6,412 bases of DNA from Chlamydiia bacterium. GTDB taxonomy: Bacteria; Chlamydiota; Chlamydiia; Chlamydiales; Simkaniaceae. The position numbers and the translations under genes are program-made. A model generated the notes under the pieces. That model made no database searches. It was not told where the DNA came from and worked only from the letters and a program-made list of their open reading frames with translations. The DNA lies in the NCBI GenBank assembly GCA_020440405.1, contig JAGROF010000111.1, positions 1-6,412 on the forward strand. The letters run 5' to 3'. This document shows positions 1-5,879 of this stretch, piece by piece (the first letter of the stretch is position 1; every line of letters begins with the position of its first letter).

Positions 1-389
1 AACTAAAAGAAGGCGTTAGCGTTCAAGAGCTTGAGAATTTTGGAAAGAAGTATCACATCGAAATCTTCCTGGTTCTCTACTTTCTCTTAGCAACGCTACT
101 CACGTTTATCTTCTTTGGTGCTGCATGGAGTATTTTCCTAGCAGGTGTAGGGGGAATTCTCGGCGTATGGCTCCCAAACAAGATTGAGAAAGCCACGCGG
201 GCTGCTTTTGGCTTTGCTTTAAAGCAAGAAAAAGCAACCAAGCTTGTGCTTGCAGTCGTTGGGATTATCATCGCATTTTTCCTACCACCTCTTGTCTTTT
301 TCTTCCTAGGATTAGTTGGAGGAACAGGAATGCATAAGGCAGCTTCATCGGTATCAAAGACGAGCAATAAAGGAGAGGGAGGACAATAA
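1..389 (+). CDS. C-terminal part of an unrecognised multi-pass membrane protein (5' end outside window)
   Basis: An uninterrupted frame runs from the left edge (first full codon at 3) to a TAA stop at 387-389 and gives the last 128 residues. Hydrophobic stretches lie at about residues 20-39 (IEIFLVLYFLLATLLTFIFF), 40-57 and 80-105 of the visible part. They are separated by a short charged loop (NKIEKATRAA, then KQEKATK), and a Gly/Ser/Lys-rich tail follows (ending NKGEGGQ). This pattern of two or three membrane helices with Lys-rich loops supports real coding. The long frame antisense to it reads as a low-complexity shadow. The start lies outside the window, so the total length is unknown. 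The stop lies 5 bp from the convergent stop of the next gene, with no terminator hairpin between them. I do not recognise the family and assign no function. The coding call is fairly sure; the identity is open. Confidence 0.75.
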   Translation, partial: LKEGVSVQELENFGKKYHIEIFLVLYFLLATLLTFIFFGAAWSIFLAGVGGILGVWLPNKIEKATRAAFGFALKQEKATKLVLAVVGIIIAFFLPPLVFFFLGLVGGTGMHKAASSVSKTSNKGEGGQ

Positions 390-394
390 GCCAT

Positions 395-1114
395 CTATTG
401 GCTAAGGTCCTCTTCTCTGGATTTGATATAGTCTAGGAGCGATGTCTCCTGAACTGTAAAGTGGCTAAGGAGCTGCTTAAATCCTGTTTGCCCAATTTTT
501 TCATCTCCTTGTGCTCCTTTTTCCCATCCCCCATATCTCTTAATTTCCTGCCAGGCCTGCTTTTCGCCCTCTCGATCTCCCACTTTTTCTGAAAGGGTCG
601 CGATGCGCGCTAAGTTGAACGCAAAAAGGGCAGAGCCTTCTTTTTCTCTTTTCAAAAACGCTTCATCTTGAAGCATCTCTTTCTTCAAGCGATAGGCCCC
701 TTCCAAAGCCTCCTTATATTCCTTCCGCGTGATGAGAAGCGATCCCTTTGCATAGTCACTATAATAGGGCTGAGCCGCTCGCTCTAGCGTTCGCTCAATA
801 TATGGCTCAGCTTCTTTAGGAGAGTGGGTAGAAAGAAGGTTTTGGCCAATGAGAGCATCATAATGGGCATGAAGCTCAGGGTGTTTTTTGATCACCCGCT
901 CCAGACTTGCAAATTCTTCTCCCTGAGAGTCTAAGACCTGTTCCCACTTAGCAAAAGAGCGGGTCGCCGTCACATACTCCCCTTCAATACGCCCTTTCCG
1001 AGCGCCCACTTTTGCAATCAAGAGTCCCGCAAAGAGAGCTGCAGGGACCAAGTAGACAAGGGTTTTTTTCCAATCAAATAAAGTAGGTTTCGGAAAATCA
1101 AATGCGTCATTCAT
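395..1114 (-). CDS. Single-pass membrane-anchored protein with TPR-like helical repeats, function unknown
   Basis: The 239-residue product has a short cytoplasm-like N-terminus (residues 1-16), one strong hydrophobic helix at about 17-35 (KTLVYLVPAALFAGLLIAKV) and then a basic stretch (GARKGR). The rest, from about 45 to 239, is a mostly helical soluble domain. Helix pairs such as HAHYDALIGQNLL, KEAEPYIERTLERA, SDYAKGSLLITRKEYKEALEGAYRLK and FNLARIATLSEKVGDREGEKQAW have the small/large residue spacing of tetratricopeptide repeats. The topology of one N-terminal helix plus a TPR domain recalls YfgM-type envelope proteins, but I see no specific signature and do not name it so. The ATG at 1114 is preceded by AGAGAAG at 1118-1124, a fair ribosome site. 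The gene starts 45 bp after the copper ATPase stop, so cotranscription is possible. A TAGAAT hexamer at 1146-1151 could be a -10 box, but no good -35 accompanies it. Ends with TAG. Confidence 0.85.
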   Translation of the reverse strand: MNDAFDFPKPTLFDWKKTLVYLVPAALFAGLLIAKVGARKGRIEGEYVTATRSFAKWEQVLDSQGEEFASLERVIKKHPELHAHYDALIGQNLLSTHSPKEAEPYIERTLERAAQPYYSDYAKGSLLITRKEYKEALEGAYRLKKEMLQDEAFLKREKEGSALFAFNLARIATLSEKVGDREGEKQAWQEIKRYGGWEKGAQGDEKIGQTGFKQLLSHFTVQETSLLDYIKSREEDLSQ

Positions 1115-1159
1115 ATTCTTCTCTAGAGTTCAACTAAAAGAAACCATTCTAACGAATCT

Positions 1160-3262
1160 TCATTTTTTGAACACCCTTCTAATGGTCAGAGAGTTTAAAA
1201 CGACAGAAATGGAGCTCAGCGCCATGGCAAGTCCTGCAATCATTGGGTTGAGCAGCCCCAAAGCCGCTAGAGGAATTCCCGCACAATTGTAGAAAAATGC
1301 AAAGAAAAGATTTTGCCGGATTTTTACAAACACTTTCTTCGAAAGGCGGATGGCATCTAAGAGATTGGTGAGGTTGCTCCGCATCAGTCCTATCGACGCA
1401 TTTTCCATTGCAACGTCTGTTCCGGATGCAATGGCAAACCCCACATCGGCAAGCGCCAGTGCTGGAGCATCATTGATCCCATCTCCAACCATCCCCACAA
1501 CCTGCTCCTTCTCTTGAAACGCTTGCACGACTTTCGCTTTATCCTCAGGAAGGACTTCGGCATAAAATCCATCGAGAGAGAGTGTGTTTGCAACCGCTTC
1601 CACAACCGGCCTGCGATCCCCACTCAGCAAATATACCTTTTTTCCCAACCTATGAAGCGCTGCAACCGCTTCTGCACTATCTTCTTTAATCTGATCTGAA
1701 AGGGTAAAGTATCCGGTGCACTGTTTTCCCTCAGCCAATGCCACAACAACATCCGTTTCCCCATCCATGTCAAAAGCGCTGCAATCGACCCCCTGCTCCT
1801 TTAAAAACCTTGGAGACCCCAAAAGAAATCCCTTTCCCGAAAGCCCTTTTCCATCATGAGACTTAAAATCTTTCACCTCTTCAAGGGGAAGTCCTTCTGC
1901 CCGTTTAGTAATCGCTTCAGAAAGAGGGTGGTTAGAATAGCGCGCCAATGTTGCCGCTTTTTTTAAAAACGCTTCCTCAGAAAGAGAGGTGTACATGGCA
2001 GAAACCGAAAGATTTCCTTCCGTCACTGTTCCCGTCTTATCGATAACTAATGCTTCAACACGCACCGCCAGCTCCAGCCCTTCCGCATCTTTTACAAGAA
2101 CCCCTTGCTTGGCTCCTTGAGCACACGCCACCATGATCACAGTCGGCACTGCAAGACCTAGTGCACATGGACACGCAATGACTAAAACCGCAATCCCACT
2201 GATCAGCCCTTCAAGCCAATCGTGCATGCCCCATCCCCAAATTAAAAACGTTAACAGGGCAATCCCTAAAACAATTGGAACAAAAATTCCCGAAATTTGA
2301 TCTGCTAACCGTTGAATCGGCGCTTTTGACCCTTGCGCTTCTTCAACAAGACGGATGATTTTCCCTAAACTTGTTTCCTTTCCCAAACGGGTCGCTTTAA
2401 TCTCTAAGCTTCCCTCCTTATTGAGGGTCCCTGCAAATACCATCTTCCCTTTCTCTTTTTGAACAGGAACGCTTTCTCCCGTCAGCATCGACTCATCAAG
2501 ATGGGATACCCCCTCTACCACTTCCCCATCGACAGGAACACTCTCTCCTGGACGGACAATCACAAGATCTCCATGCGTCACCGCTTCAATAGGAACCTCT
2601 TTAAACCCCCCTTCCTTCTTAATCCGCGCACTCTTCGCCTCCATTTTTAAAAGAGCTTTCATGCCACTTTGCGCATTCTGCTTGCTCTTGTGTTCAAAAA
2701 ATCGTCCCAGCAAAATGAGCGCAATCAGCACCGCACTCGTCTCAAAATATAGATGGGTTGAAAAATAAAAAATCGCCGCTGCCAAACTATAGAAATACGC
2801 CGCACTGGTTCCTAAAGCGACAAGGACATCCATATTGGCTGTGCCCGACCTCAAAGACTTATAAGACCCAATATAAAATGAATAGCCCGCTCCAAACTGC
2901 ACAAACGTCGCCAAAACCATCTGCACCGATACAGATAGATGTCCACCAAGCATCGGAATCAGGAGGGGCGCCGCTAAAAGAATCGCCCCAAACGTGCGCA
3001 CCTTTAGCCACACATCCGAGGGAGCTTTTTCCTCATCCCCCTTCAAAACCATCGGATACCCCATCTCCGTGATGATCTTTGCAAGCGCTTCTGGCCGAAG
3101 AGACTCTTCCTCTACCGTCACCTTTGCCGTTCCACTTGCAAAATTCACCGTCGCCTTGGAGACTCCTTCCTCTTGCATGAGACGCTTTTCAATCTTCGCC
3201 ACACACGAAGAACAATTCATGTCTCGAATCGTAAAATCATAACTCGCCATGATCCTACGCAT
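1160..3262 (-). CDS. copA: Copper-exporting P1B-1-type ATPase (CopA family)
   Basis: Inner-membrane pump that uses ATP to drive Cu(I) out of the cytoplasm. In the 700-residue frame, one N-terminal HMA metal-binding domain (about 6-75) carries the CxxC site MNCSSC (Cys17, Cys20). Two membrane helix pairs follow (about 90-195), then the actuator domain with TGES at 261-264, a membrane pair containing the metal-site CPC at 364-366, and the phosphorylation motif DKTGT at 408-412. The nucleotide-domain HP motif is SNHP at 443-446, and the hinge motif GDGINDAP is at 593-600. The last two helices carry Tyr658-Asn659 and Met680 with Ser684. CPC, YN and MxxxS together are the published Cu(I) P1B-1 signature, which argues against Zn/Cd pumps. 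Length is normal for a single-HMA CopA. The ATG at 3262 has no evident ribosome site; a second ATG at 3250 (MASYDF, 696 aa) starts right at the HMA domain, has AGGA very close upstream and may be the true start. No copper regulator gene (CueR or CsoR) or chaperone is visible. Confidence 0.95.
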   Translation of the reverse strand: MRRIMASYDFTIRDMNCSSCVAKIEKRLMQEEGVSKATVNFASGTAKVTVEEESLRPEALAKIITEMGYPMVLKGDEEKAPSDVWLKVRTFGAILLAAPLLIPMLGGHLSVSVQMVLATFVQFGAGYSFYIGSYKSLRSGTANMDVLVALGTSAAYFYSLAAAIFYFSTHLYFETSAVLIALILLGRFFEHKSKQNAQSGMKALLKMEAKSARIKKEGGFKEVPIEAVTHGDLVIVRPGESVPVDGEVVEGVSHLDESMLTGESVPVQKEKGKMVFAGTLNKEGSLEIKATRLGKETSLGKIIRLVEEAQGSKAPIQRLADQISGIFVPIVLGIALLTFLIWGWGMHDWLEGLISGIAVLVIACPCALGLAVPTVIMVACAQGAKQGVLVKDAEGLELAVRVEALVIDKTGTVTEGNLSVSAMYTSLSEEAFLKKAATLARYSNHPLSEAITKRAEGLPLEEVKDFKSHDGKGLSGKGFLLGSPRFLKEQGVDCSAFDMDGETDVVVALAEGKQCTGYFTLSDQIKEDSAEAVAALHRLGKKVYLLSGDRRPVVEAVANTLSLDGFYAEVLPEDKAKVVQAFQEKEQVVGMVGDGINDAPALALADVGFAIASGTDVAMENASIGLMRSNLTNLLDAIRLSKKVFVKIRQNLFFAFFYNCAGIPLAALGLLNPMIAGLAMALSSISVVLNSLTIRRVFKK

Positions 3263-3271
3263 ACCGCATCT

Positions 3272-3300
3272 TTTAAATACTATCTAGGGTGTGTCGTCAA
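3272..3300 (-). promoter_or_regulatory. Candidate hybrid promoter for copA with its -35 inside the inserted element
   Basis: Reading the minus strand, TTGACG (3300-3295, 5 of 6 to TTGACA) is followed after exactly 17 bp by TTTAAA (3277-3272, 4 of 6 to TATAAT). Transcription would begin near 3265, just upstream of copA. The -35 box lies in the terminal repeat of the MITE-like element and the -10 box in the flanking host DNA. A short leader from 3265 would favour the internal ATG at 3250 as the copA start. Consensus matching over 12 bases is weak evidence on its own; the ideal spacing and the position in front of copA make it worth listing. Confidence 0.3.
3284..3287. repeat. Left copy of the CTAG target-site duplication
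   Basis: CTAG sits directly outside the left end of the MITE-like element. The identical CTAG at 3418-3421 flanks the right end. CTAG is its own complement, so strand cannot be assigned. Confidence 0.5.
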
Positions 3301-3313
3301 ATAATTCTTGTTG
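3288..3313 (+). repeat. Left terminal inverted repeat of the MITE-like element
   Basis: This 26 bp sequence matches the complement of 3392-3417 at 22 positions; the differences are at repeat positions 3, 10, 17 and 19. The two changes nearest the tip are C/T transitions, consistent with ageing after insertion. It contains the TTGACG box (minus strand) proposed as the copA -35. Confidence 0.7.
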
Positions 3314-3357
3314 AAAAGGTTCTTTCTATGAGGGAAGTTCAAGGCATCCGATGGAGT

Positions 3358-3374
3358 GAGCCCAAATTGGGCTC
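3358..3374. repeat. Perfect palindrome inside the MITE-like element
   Basis: GAGCCCAA, one central A, then TTGGGCTC: an 8 bp perfect stem around a single base. As RNA it could fold as the tip of a hairpin whose base is the pair of terminal repeats. No run of T follows on either strand, so it does not read as an intrinsic terminator. Confidence 0.7.
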
Positions 3375-3391
3375 GCGAAGAAGGGCAAGTA

Positions 3392-3417
3392 CAACAAGTA
3401 GTATTTGGCGACACGCC
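3392..3417 (-). repeat. Right terminal inverted repeat of the MITE-like element
   Basis: The complement begins GGCGTGTCGCCAAATAC and matches the left repeat at 22 of 26 positions. Its outer edge abuts the CTAG whose first three bases are the stop codon (TAG on the minus strand) of the protease gene. Confidence 0.7.
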
Positions 3418-3421
3418 CTAG
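3418..3421. repeat. Right copy of the CTAG target-site duplication, overlapping a stop codon
   Basis: CTAG sits directly outside the right end of the element. On the minus strand, bases 3420-3418 read TAG, the stop codon of the protease gene. Because CTAG is duplicated, the insertion left the stop codon intact. Confidence 0.5.
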
Positions 3422-4749
3422 TCCGGAGAAATCGGATGTCCTTTGATCTCATAATATGTCGAATAAAGAAGCTTCGTGGCGGCTTCTCGCTGCCACTCCA
3501 TTCCAGACAATGCTAAGTCAAGGAACCGCCGCTGACTGTCTGTAAAGTTCTCCATGGCTTGTACCAGCTTTCTAAAAGTGTCAGGATCTCCTTCCTGCAA
3601 AATCCAAAGACGGATCAATATACATTCGATTTGTGTTTTTGCAGTTATTTTCTGTCTAGAATCCTCGCGATCCTCCCAGCCCTTTCTACAAGCTACCTGC
3701 ATCAAGTTCTTTAGCCCTATAACGTCCTTATCCTCGAGACTCATTTGATAAAAGAACTGATAATCAGCAGGGATTTCTACAAGCTCTCGTCTTAAGTCTT
3801 CATAATAGGTCGCTAAGCGGCGCGCCAAAGATTCTTGGAGAAGAGGCGCTGCATCGATATCTTCCATCGAAGACCCTGCCAAGAAATGTTCAAGAAAATA
3901 CCAATCAAAAAAGGCGCAACTCCACCCATCCTGTTCTTTTTGAGGTGTCTTTTTATTTGACACGACTTCCTCAACCTCAACAAAAACCTCTTTCATCGCA
4001 GCGATCACACGTGCTTCTAAAAAATTGGTTTCAGTAGAAAGAGAATTAAACCGATAAATTTTATTCTCACTAGGCTCATAAACTACAACACTATAGTGCA
4101 TCTTATTGTTGACTAACATCACCTTGGGAAGGTGCGCTTCACGCTCTTGAAGAAGCAGATTAAGATCAAGAAGTTCATAATTATTGTCTGTAATGACAGA
4201 ATCGACAAAATGGGCTTTTTCTGCGCAAACATCTCGCAGCTTCTTTTCGATCCAAGGCCCCTTCACCATTTTGTCAAAGCCTCGGATGAAATGAGGATTT
4301 CGATTCATTTCCTCAACAGTAAGACATCCCAGTGTTTTACTTTCATGAATTTCTCGATGACGCCCTCTAGGAGGTGGTGTCTGTTGGGGCGTTAAGCAGA
4401 CCACTTCAACTCCGCCAAAAAGGACTCCTTGCAAAGCTACAAAGCGCATGGAGGCGACATGATTCAGGTCCTGTTTTCCAATTAAAAGTTTTGCAATGGA
4501 AGGAGTGATGACAAAAACACCCCCAAGGCCAAGGAATGAAAGGCAGATTCTTTTTCCCTTCTCTTTTGGAGAAGCCATCCAGCTCCCTAATGTCACCCCA
4601 CTTCCAAGCACGGCCGGATAGAAGAGTCCATCAGCTGTTGCCTTTGGAAAATGGTGAATCCATCGCTTAGACCCAGCCAGAGATGCCATCATCAAAAACA
4701 GCGCCGGAGGAAGCCATGTGTGTGAAGTTTTGCCTTGAATTCGTCCCAT
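3418..4749 (-). CDS. Membrane-anchored putative C48/ULP1-like cysteine protease, candidate host-directed effector
   Basis: The 443-residue product has an N-terminal membrane region with hydrophobic stretches at about 12-26, 41-58, 68-90 and 102-119, then a Pro/Arg-rich linker (TPQQTPPPRGR, 120-130). The downstream domain carries a pattern I read as the clan CE cysteine protease triad: His218 in KMHYSVVVYEP, Asn235 in IYRFNSLS, Gln273 and Cys278 in QDGWSCAFF. The 17-residue His-to-Asn/Asp spacing, the strand-turn-strand between them and Q followed by C five residues later match the ULP1/SENP layout (family C48). The usual DCG is SCA here. A helical C-terminal region (about 300-443) has no motif I recognise. 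Chlamydial deubiquitinases such as ChlaDub1 share the order membrane helix, Pro-rich linker, C48 domain; this is the analogy for a ubiquitin- or SUMO-like substrate, which remains inference. A weak GGGG site at 4755-4758 precedes the ATG, and TAA sits directly before it. mutY ends 33 bp upstream, so the two may share a transcript. Confidence 0.85.
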   Translation of the reverse strand: MGRIQGKTSHTWLPPALFLMMASLAGSKRWIHHFPKATADGLFYPAVLGSGVTLGSWMASPKEKGKRICLSFLGLGGVFVITPSIAKLLIGKQDLNHVASMRFVALQGVLFGGVEVVCLTPQQTPPPRGRHREIHESKTLGCLTVEEMNRNPHFIRGFDKMVKGPWIEKKLRDVCAEKAHFVDSVITDNNYELLDLNLLLQEREAHLPKVMLVNNKMHYSVVVYEPSENKIYRFNSLSTETNFLEARVIAAMKEVFVEVEEVVSNKKTPQKEQDGWSCAFFDWYFLEHFLAGSSMEDIDAAPLLQESLARRLATYYEDLRRELVEIPADYQFFYQMSLEDKDVIGLKNLMQVACRKGWEDREDSRQKITAKTQIECILIRLWILQEGDPDTFRKLVQAMENFTDSQRRFLDLALSGMEWQREAATKLLYSTYYEIKGHPISPD

Positions 4750-4782
4750 TTATACCCCACATCTTGAGAGCTTCTGCAGGAA

Positions 4783-5820
4783 TCATACAGAAGAAAGGTA
4801 AAAAAAACAATTACATTTAAAGTGTTCAAGGACTTTGCGATGCCCTGAGGAAAATGGAAGCTGCTTGATTTCCTCGAAAGGAACCCATTCATACTCTTTG
4901 ACTTCCTTCTCTATAGAGCGGTAGAGGTGGGGGTAAAGAAAAGCTTTATAGCGTGTAAAACCGTGGGTGACCTCAGGAAGGGGGCAGATGGGTGTCAGGG
5001 GAAGGTTGAGAGCTTTTTCAATAGAGGTCCCACGATCGAAATAGGGAAACTCTGCCAAGTCAGCCATCACTTTCCCTTGGACCCCTTTGCGGATTAAAAG
5101 AGAATTTTTAGAGATAATCACTGCAACATCTCTGTGGAGGTGAATGGTTTCTGCCCGCCTCTCTTTAAGGGGAAGTAAAGCCGCTTGACCACTTTGAGCC
5201 GCAACGCATTTTTTGTGCACCGGACACAGATCACATTTTGCTCGCTTTTGACAGACTAAGGCCCCTAGTTCAATAAGGGCTTCCATAATGATCCAGGGTT
5301 CCTCCTTAGGGAGAAGGGCTTGGCATTTTTCTCGGATCTCTTTTTGAACTTTCCCTTGGTCGATCGGTTTGTGGATTCCATAAAAGCGGGAGAGGACGCG
5401 GAGCACATTGCCATCAACGGCTGCCTCACGCTGCTTAAAGGCAAAGCTCAAAATCGCCCCAATAGTATAGGGGCCGAGCCCCTTGACTTTCTTAAGGTCT
5501 TCATAGGTTGAGGGGAGCTCTCCTCCATGAGTTTGAGTGAGATAGCGCGCTCCCTCATGGAGATTGCGCGCTCGGGAGTAGTACCCCAACCCTTCCCATG
5601 TTTTGATCACTTTTTCAAGGGGGGCCTCTGCCAAAGCACGGATGGTAGGAAAAAGTGTCATCCACCTTTTAAAGTATGGAACAACCACACTGACTTGGGT
5701 TTGCTGCAGCATCACCTCCGATACCCAAACTTCATAGGGGGAAGGATTTTCCCTCCATGGGAGGGCGCGGCGATTTAAAAAAAACCATTCTCTTAGGGCT
5801 TCAGTCTCCATACTAACCAA
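4783..5820 (-). CDS. mutY: A/G-specific adenine DNA glycosylase MutY
   Basis: Removes adenine mispaired with 8-oxoguanine or guanine, in the GO oxidative-damage repair pathway. The 345-residue frame starts with the family's NRRALPWR (16-23). SEVMLQQTQV (34-43) carries catalytic Glu35, the helix-hairpin-helix is KVKGLGPYTIGAI (111-123), and VDGNV (135-139) carries catalytic Asp136. The [4Fe-4S] cysteines are 190, 196, 199 and 205, spaced C-x5-C-x2-C-x5-C; the usual first gap is six. A NUDIX-like C-terminal domain (about 228-335) for 8-oxoG recognition follows, with HGFTRYK (286-292) where E. coli has HTFSHFH. The family fold ends near KVLEHF; the last ten residues (CNCFFYLSSV) come from a stretch with a T8 run. 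The frame opens with TTG at 5820, preceded by AAGGG at suitable distance; ATG at 5811 (342 aa) lacks a near ribosome site. Divergent from the FlgN-like gene with a 59 bp gap. Confidence 0.96.
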   Translation of the reverse strand: MVSMETEALREWFFLNRRALPWRENPSPYEVWVSEVMLQQTQVSVVVPYFKRWMTLFPTIRALAEAPLEKVIKTWEGLGYYSRARNLHEGARYLTQTHGGELPSTYEDLKKVKGLGPYTIGAILSFAFKQREAAVDGNVLRVLSRFYGIHKPIDQGKVQKEIREKCQALLPKEEPWIIMEALIELGALVCQKRAKCDLCPVHKKCVAAQSGQAALLPLKERRAETIHLHRDVAVIISKNSLLIRKGVQGKVMADLAEFPYFDRGTSIEKALNLPLTPICPLPEVTHGFTRYKAFLYPHLYRSIEKEVKEYEWVPFEEIKQLPFSSGHRKVLEHFKCNCFFYLSSV

Positions 5821-5833
5821 GACTTTACCCTTT

Positions 5834-5850
5834 TTGGCATGGAATTTTCA
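5834..5850 (+). promoter_or_regulatory. Candidate sigma-54 (RpoN) promoter for the FlgN-like gene
   Basis: TTGGCATGGAATTTTCA matches the -24/-12 consensus YTGGCAYGRNNNTTGCW at every specified position except the G of the -12 GC (T at 5848). The invariant GG (5836-5837) and the C at -12 (5849) are at the required 12 bp separation. Transcription would begin near 5861, leaving an 18-20 base leader that carries the GGAGG ribosome site. RpoN with an AtoC-type activator is known in chlamydiae, and sigma-54 controls flagellar or secretion genes in many bacteria. The -12 mismatch is in a functionally important base, so this remains a candidate. Confidence 0.4.
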
Positions 5851-5870
5851 AGGAGAAGAGTGAGCACCAC

Positions 5871-5875
5871 GGAGG
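5871..5875 (+). promoter_or_regulatory. Strong ribosome binding site GGAGG of the FlgN-like gene
   Basis: GGAGG ends four bases before the ATG at 5880 and fixes the start of the gene. It is the clearest ribosome site in the window; the other genes have weak or degenerate ones. Confidence 0.8.
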
Positions 5876-5879
5876 AAAC

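Larger units (their letters stand above)
3288..3417. mobile_element. MITE-like non-autonomous element, 130 bp, with terminal inverted repeats and CTAG duplication
   Basis: The two ends are inverted copies of each other over 26 bp with 4 mismatches: the left end (3288-3313) begins GGTGTGTCGTCAAATA and the complement of the right end (3392-3417) begins GGCGTGTCGCCAAATA. CTAG flanks the element on both sides (3284-3287 and 3418-3421), as expected for a 4 bp target duplication; a 3 bp CTA duplication with one extra G or C in each repeat fits equally well. The pattern YTAR/TNA is typical of IS5-family targets, so an IS5-related transposase may have moved it (inference). The interior is too short for a transposase. 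A 17 bp perfect palindrome sits near the middle. The element fills nearly the whole gap between the protease stop and copA, and the right CTAG forms the protease stop codon. Confidence 0.7.

Noticed and set aside
77..394. A 105-codon open frame on the minus strand
   Set aside because: It is antisense to the partial membrane-protein gene, rich in Pro/Lys/Thr with no domain pattern. The + strand frame has clear membrane helices and explains the region better.
385..405. AGCC/GGCT inverted repeat at the convergent gene ends as a terminator
   Set aside because: The stem is only about 4 bp and no T-run follows on either strand.
2758..3072. Overlapping + strand frames across the copper ATPase gene
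   Set aside because: They lie opposite a full-length, motif-complete ATPase gene; composition is Pro/Ser/His-rich as expected of shadow frames.
3289..3516. A 75-codon + strand frame starting in the left terminal repeat, possibly a transposase remnant
   Set aside because: It crosses the whole element and runs on antisense to the protease gene, has no ribosome site and shows no transposase motif (no DDE context).
4692..4892. A shifted frame across the T8 run at the mutY end, considered as slippage or frameshift extension
   Set aside because: mutY already reaches its normal C-terminal end (KVLEHF) before the run, and the shifted peptide shows no conserved pattern. In-frame stops TGA and TAA also separate mutY from the protease, so no fusion is supported.
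5822..5851. A sigma-70-like promoter for mutY (TTGAAA at 5851-5846, TAAAGT at 5827-5822, 18 bp spacing)
   Set aside because: Its transcript would start around 5815, downstream of the TTG start and only a few bases before the ATG at 5811, leaving no room for a ribosome site.
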